A stretch of DNA of 6,464 nt from Fidelibacterota bacterium (GTDB taxonomy: Bacteria > Fidelibacterota > UBA8477 > JABMPR01): NCBI GenBank assembly GCA_030595455.1, contig JAUVDF010000056.1, forward strand, positions 1 through 6,464. The letters run 5' to 3'. Below the pieces are notes generated by a model that was not told the origin of the DNA, made no database searches, and saw only the letters and a program-made list of their open reading frames with translations. Positions within the stretch are counted from its first letter, which is position 1; every line of letters starts with the position of its first letter. A program made the translations under genes and the position numbers. This document shows positions 1-5,949 of the stretch, piece after piece.

Positions 1-863
1 AGACCTGTTCGGGCATGATCATATAGACCTAGCTCAAAGTTGTCATGACAGGTAGCACAATCAGTCCCTAAAGCCTGGACGGGTTCTTGTTCCCCATGGC
101 AGTCAGAGCAGCTATTCTCTGTATGATACGCTTTTAGCGACCAGCCGGTGAGTTCATGGCTAAAGCCCGTGCTGGGAGTATTTTTGTGACAAAACCCGCA
201 CTGATCATCCGCTTCCTCAGTTTTGTGGCAACTCTGACATGGCTCATGGTGTTCTTTGACTGTTTTATTTACGATCTCGAGAGATCCCTGATAGTCATGA
301 CAGGTTGCACAGTTTTCAGATTTGTGACAACTCACACAATCATAACGATAAAGCTTTATATGCTCCTCATGGTGAAATGTGACCATGGTCTCCTGTTCTT
401 CCGGTGTCTCAAACGTCACAATTTCAGGTGACCCGATATGGGGGTGTTTTACAGAAAACATGTCTGTCTTATCCAAGGTTCGCCGCTTGTTGAAGCGAAA
501 CTTCTTTTGAATATGACAGGTTTCACACAAGCGCTCATTTGACCATTCCCGGTGGCAAGCCAGGCAGCTTCGATGATAAGCACCATTGATTGTGGGTTCC
601 TCCAGAGTTGCTTCATCTGCATCATCCAGGTGGCACTCGGCACAGGCTGTATAGTCATCATCTTCGGCATAATGGTGGCAAACCACACAACCTTCACCCA
701 TATCGACCATCCGGGCATGATTCCCATGATTGAATTCAACTGGAGCGAAAATATTCTCTAAAAGATCGATACTGATTATCTCAGGATAGTCCTGTTCTAA
801 TTGCTGTGCCCCTAGAGCACTAAAGACTAAGATGAGAAGGACAAAGTTTGTGTAAGTTCTCAA
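1..863 (-). CDS. Multihaem cytochrome c (at least 10 haems), N-terminal part; runs off the window
   Basis: An unbroken minus-strand frame of 287 codons carries ten CXXCH c-haem sites: CVVCH (residues 59-63), then CAECH, CLACH, CETCH, CVSCH, CATCH, CQSCH, CGFCH, CSDCH and CATCH. Many extra His residues and paired motifs such as FNHGNH (before the first haem) and VTFHHEEH resemble class III (cytochrome c3/Hmc-type) bis-His haem packing. The start is a TTG at 863-861. A GGGGGT ribosome site lies just upstream (874-869), and no ATG falls in this frame ahead of the first haems except internal Met residues. Residues 1-19 form a short hydrophobic signal peptide (RTYTNFVLLILVFSALGA), so the protein should be periplasmic or outer-surface. 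It is divergent from the Fe-S/NrfD operon and is the likely electron partner of that complex. The C-terminus lies outside the window, so the total haem number and any membrane anchor are unknown. The family call is strong; the exact subfamily (HmcA-like or other) is not. Confidence 0.93.
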   Translation of the reverse strand, partial: MRTYTNFVLLILVFSALGAQQLEQDYPEIISIDLLENIFAPVEFNHGNHARMVDMGEGCVVCHHYAEDDDYTACAECHLDDADEATLEEPTINGAYHRSCLACHREWSNERLCETCHIQKKFRFNKRRTLDKTDMFSVKHPHIGSPEIVTFETPEEQETMVTFHHEEHIKLYRYDCVSCHKSENCATCHDYQGSLEIVNKTVKEHHEPCQSCHKTEEADDQCGFCHKNTPSTGFSHELTGWSLKAYHTENSCSDCHGEQEPVQALGTDCATCHDNFELGLYDHARTG

Positions 864-883
864 TATTTACCCCCGGTTTGACA

Positions 884-899
884 AAAGTCCTTAGACTTT
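884..899 (-). promoter_or_regulatory. Small inverted repeat in the cytochrome leader
   Basis: AAAGTC and GACTTT form a perfect 6-bp inverted repeat around a 4-base loop. It lies between the proposed sigma-54 start point (near 924) and the GGGGGT ribosome site of the cytochrome gene. In the leader RNA it could form a short hairpin, or it could be a small operator. At this length chance is possible. Confidence 0.3.
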
Positions 900-934
900 C
901 GACTGCTTACTATCTGTCAATTATCTATTACTAT

Positions 935-950
935 GGCAAGTTGAATGCCA
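935..950 (-). promoter_or_regulatory. Sigma-54-like (-24/-12) promoter for the cytochrome gene
   Basis: Read on the minus strand the sequence is TGGCAT, five bases, TTGCC. The sigma-54 consensus is TGGCAC-N5-TTGCW. The invariant GG of the -24 box and GC of the -12 box are both present with exact spacing. Transcription would begin near 924-926, giving a leader of about 60 bases before the TTG start at 863. Such promoters need an NtrC-type activator bound upstream, which here would be within the long intergenic region. Confidence 0.6.
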
Positions 951-1289
951 CTTTCCAGAATTGATGCACACTCGATACATTCAACCCTGATGAAAATTAC
1001 AGTTATGTAAAGGAATTCAACAATATCCCAGAAAATATCTAGCCTGTAAACCATTGTTATTTATGTCTTATGAAGATGTCTTTGATAAATAAAGCTGAAT
1101 ATGCACCCGAGGTGATAAACTGTTTATAGATTTGTTGAACTTTTCTGCAATTCGGTAGAAATCGCTTCGATATTTGATGTTGGCGTAATTGAATCAAAAT
1201 TCATTTTGAAGTATTTGTCGTATTCTATCTTACTATATTATCAATACTTTAGACTGTCTTTTTATAATGCTTCCCATTGTGTTTAATTC

Positions 1290-1299
1290 TTCAACACTT
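1290..1299 (+). repeat. Direct repeat copy 1, TTCAACACTT
   Basis: This ten-base word recurs exactly at 1375-1384, an offset of 85 bases (about eight helical turns). Both copies are preceded by AATT and lie 75-185 bases upstream of the plus-strand sigma-54-like element, the usual range for NtrC-type enhancer sites. The function is inferred, and a chance repeat in AT-rich DNA is possible. Confidence 0.35.
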
Positions 1300-1374
1300 G
1301 TAGATTATCTCTACAGCCTTCTGAATGGCTTCAGTATTGACTTTCGTGGTCCAAACTCAAAATGTATTGAAATT

Positions 1375-1384
1375 TTCAACACTT
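1375..1384 (+). repeat. Direct repeat copy 2, TTCAACACTT
   Basis: This is the second exact copy of the word at 1290-1299, on the same strand. It lies about 75 bases before the -24 box at 1460. It is a candidate activator site; no palindromic partner is evident. Confidence 0.35.
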
Positions 1385-1459
1385 ATCAGTTTTGCACCCT
1401 ATTTATCACTATAGATCTATATTCCTGTAAATACTATATTTAACCTGACTAAATCGCCT

Positions 1460-1475
1460 TGGCACTGCTCTTGAA
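1460..1475 (+). promoter_or_regulatory. Sigma-54-like promoter for the GcvH-like/Fe-S/NrfD operon
   Basis: TGGCAC (a perfect -24 box, preceded by T) is followed after exactly five bases by TTGAA. The -12 box is TTGA rather than TTGC, one mismatch at a normally conserved base. Transcription would begin near 1485, about 24 bases ahead of the ATG at 1509, leaving just enough room for the strong ribosome site. No better sigma-70 pair was evident directly upstream. Confidence 0.6.
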
Positions 1476-1494
1476 ATAGATATGGTGAACTAAA

Positions 1495-1503
1495 TAAGGA
1501 GGT
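1495..1503 (+). promoter_or_regulatory. Strong ribosome binding site for the first operon gene
   Basis: TAAGGAGGT is a near-perfect Shine-Dalgarno sequence five bases before the ATG at 1509. It is the strongest ribosome site in the window and fixes the start of the first GcvH-like gene. Confidence 0.85.
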
Positions 1504-1508
1504 TCATC

Positions 1509-2219
1509 ATGGTCGTCATACTAGTCATTTTATTCGCCGCAACCGCCATATTCATCACCTGGTATCAAGGGATGAAGCGGTATCAAGCTTTAAGCGTTTC
1601 ACCCATCGTGAAAAAGCCAGCCTATCAATTCAAGATGGAAAACTTAAGCATCCCCTCTGGGATTTATTTTAGTCCCACCCACAGCTGGGCCCATCTTGAG
1701 ACCAGCGGTCAAGCAAAAGTTGGAGTAGATGCATTCATCCAAGGACTCACTGGTATTCTTTCCGCAATTCATGTTCCTGAGTTAGGTGCTTCGATCAAAC
1801 AGGGTGATACTCTATTCAGCATTATCCACAAAGGTAAGAAACTGCTTATTACTGCCCCGGTATCAGGAAAAATCAAATCTATCAATACTGAAGCCCTGCA
1901 AAACCTAAGGATGGTTCATCGAGATCCGTATTCCTATGGCTGGTTGATTGAGATGGAACCCAGCGACTGGGAGAATGAGACTCAGCGGCTCTTCCTCGGA
2001 CAGCGAACAGCTGCCTGGCTCAAGACAGAGATGTCTCGGATTCGTGATTTCTTTGCTCTTTCTGTTGCTACACCAGGTACAGAAAGTGGACTTGCCATAC
2101 TCCAGGAGGGTGGTGAGATCGCAGAATGTGCATTGGCTTTTGCCGAAAAAGGTCTCTGGGGTTCATTCCAAAAATTGATTCTTGATCAGGCTAACGCTGA
2201 ATTTAAAAGTGTTTCCTGA
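1509..2219 (+). CDS. Membrane-anchored GcvH-like (H-protein fold) protein 1, no lipoyl lysine
   Basis: The protein has 236 residues. Residues 2-18 are a hydrophobic membrane segment, followed by K23 and R24, which predicts the rest to be cytoplasmic. Residues about 50-150 match glycine-cleavage H protein: THSW (57-60), KVGVDAF (70-76), GD (99-100), APVSG (116-120) and DPYSYGWLIEM (139-149). In true GcvH the lipoylated lysine sits seven residues before the A of APVSG; here that position is G109, flanked by K108 and K110. A C-terminal extension (about 150-236) carries the LQEGGEI motif (198-204), shared with the paralogue at 4384. True H proteins are about 125-130 residues and soluble. No glycine-cleavage genes are nearby, so a role in glycine cleavage is unlikely. 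As first gene of the operon with a HybA/HybB pair, it is probably a subunit or regulator of that membrane complex (inference). Automated annotation would likely call it glycine cleavage system protein H. Confidence 0.85.
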   Translation: MVVILVILFAATAIFITWYQGMKRYQALSVSPIVKKPAYQFKMENLSIPSGIYFSPTHSWAHLETSGQAKVGVDAFIQGLTGILSAIHVPELGASIKQGDTLFSIIHKGKKLLITAPVSGKIKSINTEALQNLRMVHRDPYSYGWLIEMEPSDWENETQRLFLGQRTAAWLKTEMSRIRDFFALSVATPGTESGLAILQEGGEIAECALAFAEKGLWGSFQKLILDQANAEFKSVS

Positions 2220-2236
2220 CTCCTTAATCGTCAGGA
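2214..2236 (+). promoter_or_regulatory. Stem-loop overlapping the stop codon of GcvH-like gene 1
   Basis: TCCTGAC and GTCAGGA are perfectly complementary over 7 bp with a 9-base loop, and the TGA stop lies in the left arm. No T-run follows, so this is not a standard intrinsic terminator. It may protect or process the mRNA between the first two genes of the operon. Confidence 0.4.
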
Positions 2237-2277
2237 TAAAATAAACGTCTCATAGTTGTAGAGAGGAAAATACTAGT

Positions 2278-3147
2278 ATGTCAATCGATAGACGAGAATT
2301 TCTAAAAACCCTGGGGGTTGCCGGAGCTGGTCTTACCGGTGTTTCAGCCCTGGGAAAATCCAAACCTGAACCTGATGCTGATGAATTTTATGCCATTCTG
2401 CATGATATTACGCTCTGTGAAGGCTGTCAAGAATGTGAACTTGCCTGTGCCGAAGCCAATAATCTACCAGAGATATCTGATGATGATTATCCAGACAGTG
2501 ACATTAAACGTGAGCTGAAGCCAAATCAATACACTGTTATCAATGCGGTTGAAACATCCGTTGGTGAGGTTTATACCAAACAACAGTGTATGCATTGTGC
2601 CCAACCAGCCTGCGCCTCTGCTTGTTTAACTGAAGCCATGAAGAAAACTGAATCAGGTCCAGTTACCTGGGAAGAGGGAAAATGCATGGGGTGTCGATAT
2701 TGCATGATCTCCTGTCCCTTTGATATCCCAAAATTTGAGTACGATAGCAATAACCCTAAGATTGGAAAGTGCCAGATGTGCTTTGATAGACTCCAGAAGG
2801 GTGAGGTTCCAGCTTGTGTTGAAAATTGTCCAGTCGGAGCTCTGACCTTTGGCAAACGAAGTGACATTTTAAGGGAAGCCCGCAATCGGATATTTGATAA
2901 TCCCGGTACTTATGTAGACCATATTTATGGTGAGCATGAAGCTGGTGGGACCTCCTGGCTAAACTTGTCACCGGTACCCTTCGAAGAACTGGGTTTCAAG
3001 ACCAACCTTGAGACCAAACCCTATCCTGAATTGACAAAGGGTTTCCTATATAGTGTACCCTCTGTATTCATCCTGTGGCCAGCCCTGCTTATGGGTTTAA
3101 GAGAAGCTACTCGCAACGATGATGAGGAAGGAGCAGATCATGAGTGA
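2278..3147 (+). CDS. Tat-exported four-[4Fe-4S] ferredoxin-type subunit (HybA/HmcB family)
   Basis: The protein has 289 residues and is an electron-transfer subunit that wires a membrane quinone protein to periplasmic haems. The N-terminus has a twin-arginine signal (DRREFLK, residues 4-10, then a hydrophobic stretch to about 25), so it should be folded with its clusters and exported. Sixteen cysteines form four cluster-binding sets: C47/50/53/57, C104/107/112/116, C136/139/142/146 and C165/168/180/184, the last with the long CX11C gap typical of this family. A C-terminal hydrophobic helix (about 255-274) anchors it to the membrane, as in HybA. GAGAGGA (2261-2267) precedes the ATG. The last eight bases overlap the next gene, indicating translational coupling to the HybB-like partner. 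No hydrogenase genes are visible, so the electron donor or acceptor is more likely the divergent cytochrome. The family call is firm; the partner is inferred. Confidence 0.93.
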   Translation: MSIDRREFLKTLGVAGAGLTGVSALGKSKPEPDADEFYAILHDITLCEGCQECELACAEANNLPEISDDDYPDSDIKRELKPNQYTVINAVETSVGEVYTKQQCMHCAQPACASACLTEAMKKTESGPVTWEEGKCMGCRYCMISCPFDIPKFEYDSNNPKIGKCQMCFDRLQKGEVPACVENCPVGALTFGKRSDILREARNRIFDNPGTYVDHIYGEHEAGGTSWLNLSPVPFEELGFKTNLETKPYPELTKGFLYSVPSVFILWPALLMGLREATRNDDEEGADHE

Positions 3148-4375
3148 ACAAACCCTCCAAGATGACTATGCTCCGACTCAGAACATCTGGAAATTCTTTA
3201 AGTCAGAGCTAAAACCACGCGGCAGTGTCTGGACTGTATTTAATATGATCTCAGTTCCCATGGTGCTTCTGGCAGCAGTTATTATTGTGATCCGATTTGT
3301 CTACGGTTTAGCGGCAGTTTCCAATGTGACTCAAAGTGTGCCATGGGGTTTATGGAAGGGTTTTAACGTGGTTACGGGTGTCGCCTTCGCTGGTGGGGCT
3401 TACGTTTTAACCTTTATGGTCTATATCCTGGGTATGGAAAAATACAAACCGTTAGTCCGAGTGACGGTTCTTAATGGTTTCCTGGCATATACATTCTATG
3501 CTTTTGCCTTAGTCCTGGATCTGGGAAAGCCCTGGAATATCATCAACCCGATCATTGGGAACTCTTTTGGAACCAGCAGTATTCTCTTCCTGGTAGCCTG
3601 GCACTTTATGCTCTATATCGTGGCCCAGATGATTGAGTTCTCACCTGCTGTGGCTGAATGGCTGGGCTCTGAACGGGCGCGTCGAAACTTGAAACGGCTC
3701 ACTATTGGTGCCGTCGTTTTCGGGATTACCTTATCCACTCTCCATCAATCTGGTTTAGGTGCCTTGTTTCTCATGGCCAAGGGTAAGATTCACCCGCTGT
3801 GGTACTCAGAATTTATCCCCACGCTGTTCTTTATTTCCAGTATTTTTGCCGGACTAAGTGTGGTAATCTTTCAAGGAAGTATTCTACAGCGTGTATTCTC
3901 CTACCAGCTGGATGAGCATAGTGATGAGCGGCATAACATCATGATTCGCGGTCTTTCTCGAGTCTGTGCTCTCTCCATGTTTGCCTACTTCTTCTTGAAG
4001 ATCATCGATATGGTGCATAACCACACTCTGGGTTATCTGATGTCACCTATGGGTGCCTGGTACTTACTGGAATTGATTGGATTTGTTCTGATACCAATGC
4101 TGCTCTTTGTTTATGGAGTGCGCATTGGAACCCCCAACATTATCAGACTAGCTTCAATCATGACCTTAGTGGGAATTGTACTCAACCGAATGAATATCTC
4201 CGTCATCGCCTATCGCTGGGATGAAATCCCCCGATATATCCCAACCTGGATGGAATTTGTCGTAACGATCTCCATTCTATTTGTTCAGATCTGGATTTTC
4301 CGCTGGGTTATCCACCGCATGCCCGTTCTGAGAACAATGGAAACAATGATACAGACTAGCAATATTGAAAGGTAA
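3140..4375 (+). CDS. HybB/NrfD-family 10-TM quinone-interacting membrane subunit
   Basis: The protein has 411 residues from the ATG at 3140. The in-frame ATG at 3119 would add seven residues, but AAGGAG at 3128-3133 is correctly spaced for 3140, which also gives an 8-base overlap with the Fe-S gene. About ten membrane helices are visible, near residues 34-57, 76-97, 107-128, 147-167, 187-210, 225-245, 273-292, 306-327, 334-357 and 370-391. Family signatures are PWGLWKGFN (68-76), LDLGKPWNI (126-134), STLHQSGLG (199-207), HPLWYS (218-223) and LNRMNIS (348-354); these match HybB-like members of the NrfD/PsrC group closely. Such proteins carry no haem or metal. They bind quinone near the periplasmic face and pass electrons to or from the HybA-like partner. 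The two genes together form the core of a quinone oxidoreductase. The direction of electron flow cannot be told from sequence. Confidence 0.94.
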   Translation: MSEQTLQDDYAPTQNIWKFFKSELKPRGSVWTVFNMISVPMVLLAAVIIVIRFVYGLAAVSNVTQSVPWGLWKGFNVVTGVAFAGGAYVLTFMVYILGMEKYKPLVRVTVLNGFLAYTFYAFALVLDLGKPWNIINPIIGNSFGTSSILFLVAWHFMLYIVAQMIEFSPAVAEWLGSERARRNLKRLTIGAVVFGITLSTLHQSGLGALFLMAKGKIHPLWYSEFIPTLFFISSIFAGLSVVIFQGSILQRVFSYQLDEHSDERHNIMIRGLSRVCALSMFAYFFLKIIDMVHNHTLGYLMSPMGAWYLLELIGFVLIPMLLFVYGVRIGTPNIIRLASIMTLVGIVLNRMNISVIAYRWDEIPRYIPTWMEFVVTISILFVQIWIFRWVIHRMPVLRTMETMIQTSNIER

Positions 4376-4383
4376 ATAGAACC

Positions 4384-5079
4384 ATGGAAAGCTTTACTTA
4401 CACAAATATGTTTGCCACTAAAGGCATTGAATACATTCTCATCATTAGCTTCTTTCTCGTATTTATCCCTTTTTACAACTACTTGAAGGAAATTGAAGGA
4501 CCGCTCTTTTCACTGTCCAATGTTCGTCTACCGAAGGGTGTTTTCTTCGACAGAACGCATACTTGGGCCTTCTTGAAATCAGCGGGACAGGTACAGGTAG
4601 GGATTGATGATTTTCTGGCTGCCCTTACTGGTCCGGTCTCAATTCAACTCATGAAACAAAATGGTGAAAAGGTTCATAGAGGTGAGCAACTTGCAACCCT
4701 GCTAAGTGAGGAGAAAAGCCTGAAAATATATTCACCTGTTAGTGGAACCTTAAGAAGCACAAATAAAAATATCCTTAAAACATTTAGTAAACGCACCCAT
4801 AATGATTTTACCCAAAACTGGTTGTTTGATATGGAACCGGCTCATTGGGATATGGAAAAAACCATGCTCATTCTGGGTGAAAAAGCTCAGCAGTGGATTC
4901 AGCAAGAGCGGGCACGCTTGCGAGATGTTCTAGCATTTGCTGAACGAAAATATGATCTAAGCCCCCAGCCTGTTTTACTCCAGGAGGGTGGAGAAATTAC
5001 TGATCATGTATTGAAATCGTTACCTCCAGAAATCTGGGATGAATTTCAGAGTGAATTTATTGATGCAGTAAGGAATTAA
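4384..5079 (+). CDS. Membrane-anchored GcvH-like protein 2, no lipoyl lysine
   Basis: The protein has 231 residues and starts eight bases after the HybB-like gene; GAAAGG lies just upstream. Residues about 15-34 form one membrane helix. The orientation is less clear than in protein 1 because charges are few on both sides. Residues about 50-150 follow the H-protein pattern: RTHTW (57-61), VQVGIDDF (70-77), GE (100-101), SPVSG (117-121) and NWLFDMEP (145-152). The lipoyl-lysine position is E110, with K111 next to it. The C-terminal extension matches protein 1 in order and spacing, including RLRD (178-181) and LQEGGEI (199-205), so the two are paralogues placed on either side of the Fe-S/quinone pair. 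Two similar but diverged copies kept in one operon suggest a heteromeric role in the complex (inference). It could equally be an assembly factor. Confidence 0.85.
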   Translation: MESFTYTNMFATKGIEYILIISFFLVFIPFYNYLKEIEGPLFSLSNVRLPKGVFFDRTHTWAFLKSAGQVQVGIDDFLAALTGPVSIQLMKQNGEKVHRGEQLATLLSEEKSLKIYSPVSGTLRSTNKNILKTFSKRTHNDFTQNWLFDMEPAHWDMEKTMLILGEKAQQWIQQERARLRDVLAFAERKYDLSPQPVLLQEGGEITDHVLKSLPPEIWDEFQSEFIDAVRN

Positions 5080-5088
5080 AATAAATAA

Positions 5089-5136
5089 TGAGGTGTCAGC
5101 CTGTATCGGAAAATATTGGAACTGACTGGCACCTCA
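5089..5136 (+). promoter_or_regulatory. Intergenic hairpin between GcvH-like genes 2 and 3
   Basis: TGAGGTGTCAG (5089-5099) pairs with CTGGCACCTCA (5126-5136) over 11 positions with one U-G wobble, around a 26-base loop. It lies ten bases after the stop of gene 2, in an 89-base gap that is much wider than the gap before gene 2. No T-run follows on the plus strand, so strong intrinsic termination is unlikely. Partial attenuation or RNA stabilisation upstream of the third GcvH-like gene is possible. On the minus strand the hairpin is followed by a T-rich stretch, but no minus-strand gene is there to end. Confidence 0.5.
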
Positions 5137-5168
5137 AATTTAAAATATGTTGAATCAGAGGAATTGAT

Positions 5169-5873
5169 TTGGATTCACAAAAATGCATTTGGATGAAGGC
5201 TGGAGCAGTGGACTACCAGCTTTGTCCATTAAATCAGAATTGTGATCTATGTGATTTTCATAAAGAGATGATCAGGGGTTGTCGAACCCATTCTCCACAA
5301 TCTGAGGCCGCTGAATTTACTCTGCGGTCTCCTGATGAATCGGTTGTTCAATTTCAGCCCGGATTGCAATACTTAAGTGGTCATTTCTGGTATCAAAAAG
5401 TTGCCTCCGGGCGTATTCGTCTTGGAATTGATGTATTTCTATGGCAGCTATTTTCTTCTATGCACAAAATGATCACACCAAAAACAAAGACGGTGCTTGT
5501 TCAAGACCAGTGCTTCAGTTGGTTGCTGCTTAAAGGTGGTATCATCTACCTTAAAACACCAATCGCTGGTCAAATCACCCAGGTTAACCCCCTCTTCCAA
5601 TCTGATGTAATTCAAGGATCCCAGCTTCATCTCAGCAAGGAAAATGAGCTTTGGATCGTGGAACTAGAAGTCGAAGACCTGAAAGACGGTAACGGCCTCA
5701 GCAAAGAACAATATCTATACCATGTAAAAAGCGATCGCCAAAAATTTCAGAAACTTATTCGCTCAGATGAACCTGACGAGAATATTTCCTTCTCCAGAAT
5801 ATTCCACCTCAATAAGGATGAGGGCTCGAAATACTTGCAGGCGATCAGTAACAATCACGCTTTCGTATGCTGA
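5169..5873 (+). CDS. Soluble GcvH-like protein 3 with N-terminal cysteine cluster
   Basis: The protein has 234 residues and starts at TTG 5169, supported by AGAGGA at 5157-5162, six bases upstream. The in-frame ATG at 5193 lacks a ribosome site and would remove the first cysteine. There is no membrane segment or signal peptide. The N-terminus carries C6, then C19-X5-C25-X2-C28 and C38, in a W-M-K-A-G context that could bind Zn or an Fe-S cluster. An H-protein-like domain follows at about 65-167: GHFW (71-74), RIRLGIDVF (82-90), TPIAG (130-134) and LWIVELE (161-167). The lipoyl position is G123, preceded by K122. The C-terminus lacks the LQEGGEI extension of the two anchored paralogues. It ends the operon-like run and sits just before a sensor gene, so it might link the complex to sensing, or be a cytoplasmic partner of the anchored copies (inference). 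GcvH-like assignment is from fold motifs only. Confidence 0.75.
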   Translation: MDSQKCIWMKAGAVDYQLCPLNQNCDLCDFHKEMIRGCRTHSPQSEAAEFTLRSPDESVVQFQPGLQYLSGHFWYQKVASGRIRLGIDVFLWQLFSSMHKMITPKTKTVLVQDQCFSWLLLKGGIIYLKTPIAGQITQVNPLFQSDVIQGSQLHLSKENELWIVELEVEDLKDGNGLSKEQYLYHVKSDRQKFQKLIRSDEPDENISFSRIFHLNKDEGSKYLQAISNNHAFVC

Positions 5874-5874
5874 T

Positions 5875-5890
5875 TGGCATGTATTATGCA
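5875..5890 (+). promoter_or_regulatory. Sigma-54-like promoter before the sensor gene
   Basis: TGGCAT (preceded by T) is followed after exactly five bases by ATGCA. The GG of the -24 box and the GC of the -12 box are both kept; the first T of TTGC is replaced by A. It begins two bases after the stop of GcvH-like gene 3. A start point near 5900 would leave a leader of about 50 bases before the sensor start at 5950. It could give the sensor gene its own activator-dependent transcription. Confidence 0.5.
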
Positions 5891-5949
5891 CAATTACCCA
5901 TAACAAATATCATCTAATTTGTGGTGATAATCTGGGAGTGGGTAGCATA

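Larger units (their letters stand above)
864..1508. other. 645-base AT-rich divergent regulatory region without a convincing gene
   Basis: This region separates the minus-strand cytochrome from the plus-strand operon. It is visibly more AT-rich than the flanking genes. A sigma-54-like element lies near each end (935-950 and 1460-1475). Between them are several short inverted repeats, for example CTGAA-TGGC-TTCAG at 1321-1334 and TGAAT-CAAA-ATTCA at 1190-1203, and a 10-base direct repeat (1290 and 1375). The only open frame of note is 58 codons (1267-1443). It has no ribosome site and random-looking composition, so it is not called. The large size suits upstream activator sites serving both promoters. 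Confidence 0.6.

Noticed and set aside
156..761. Plus-strand open frames at 156-431 and 552-761 and the minus-strand frame 449-739
   Set aside because: They are shadows of the minus-strand multihaem cytochrome, whose true frame holds ten CXXCH motifs and a signal peptide.
1267..1443. 58-codon plus-strand open frame in the intergenic region
   Set aside because: It has no ribosome site, its composition looks random and AT-driven, and it ends just before the promoter element. It is most likely chance.
3119..3139. Upstream ATG for the HybB-like gene at 3119
   Set aside because: The ribosome site at 3128-3133 lies downstream of it and fits the ATG at 3140. The added residues are polar and not part of the family.
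2278..4375. A hydrogenase-2 (Hyb) operon
   Set aside because: Only HybA- and HybB-like subunits are present; no large or small hydrogenase subunit or maturation gene is visible in the window.
5089..5136. Intrinsic terminator ending the operon after GcvH-like gene 2
   Set aside because: The stem is not followed by a T-run and the loop is long, so termination on the plus strand is not supported.
1509..5873. A glycine cleavage system locus
   Set aside because: There are no gcvT, gcvP or lipoate genes here. The lipoyl lysine is missing in all three proteins, and two are membrane anchored.
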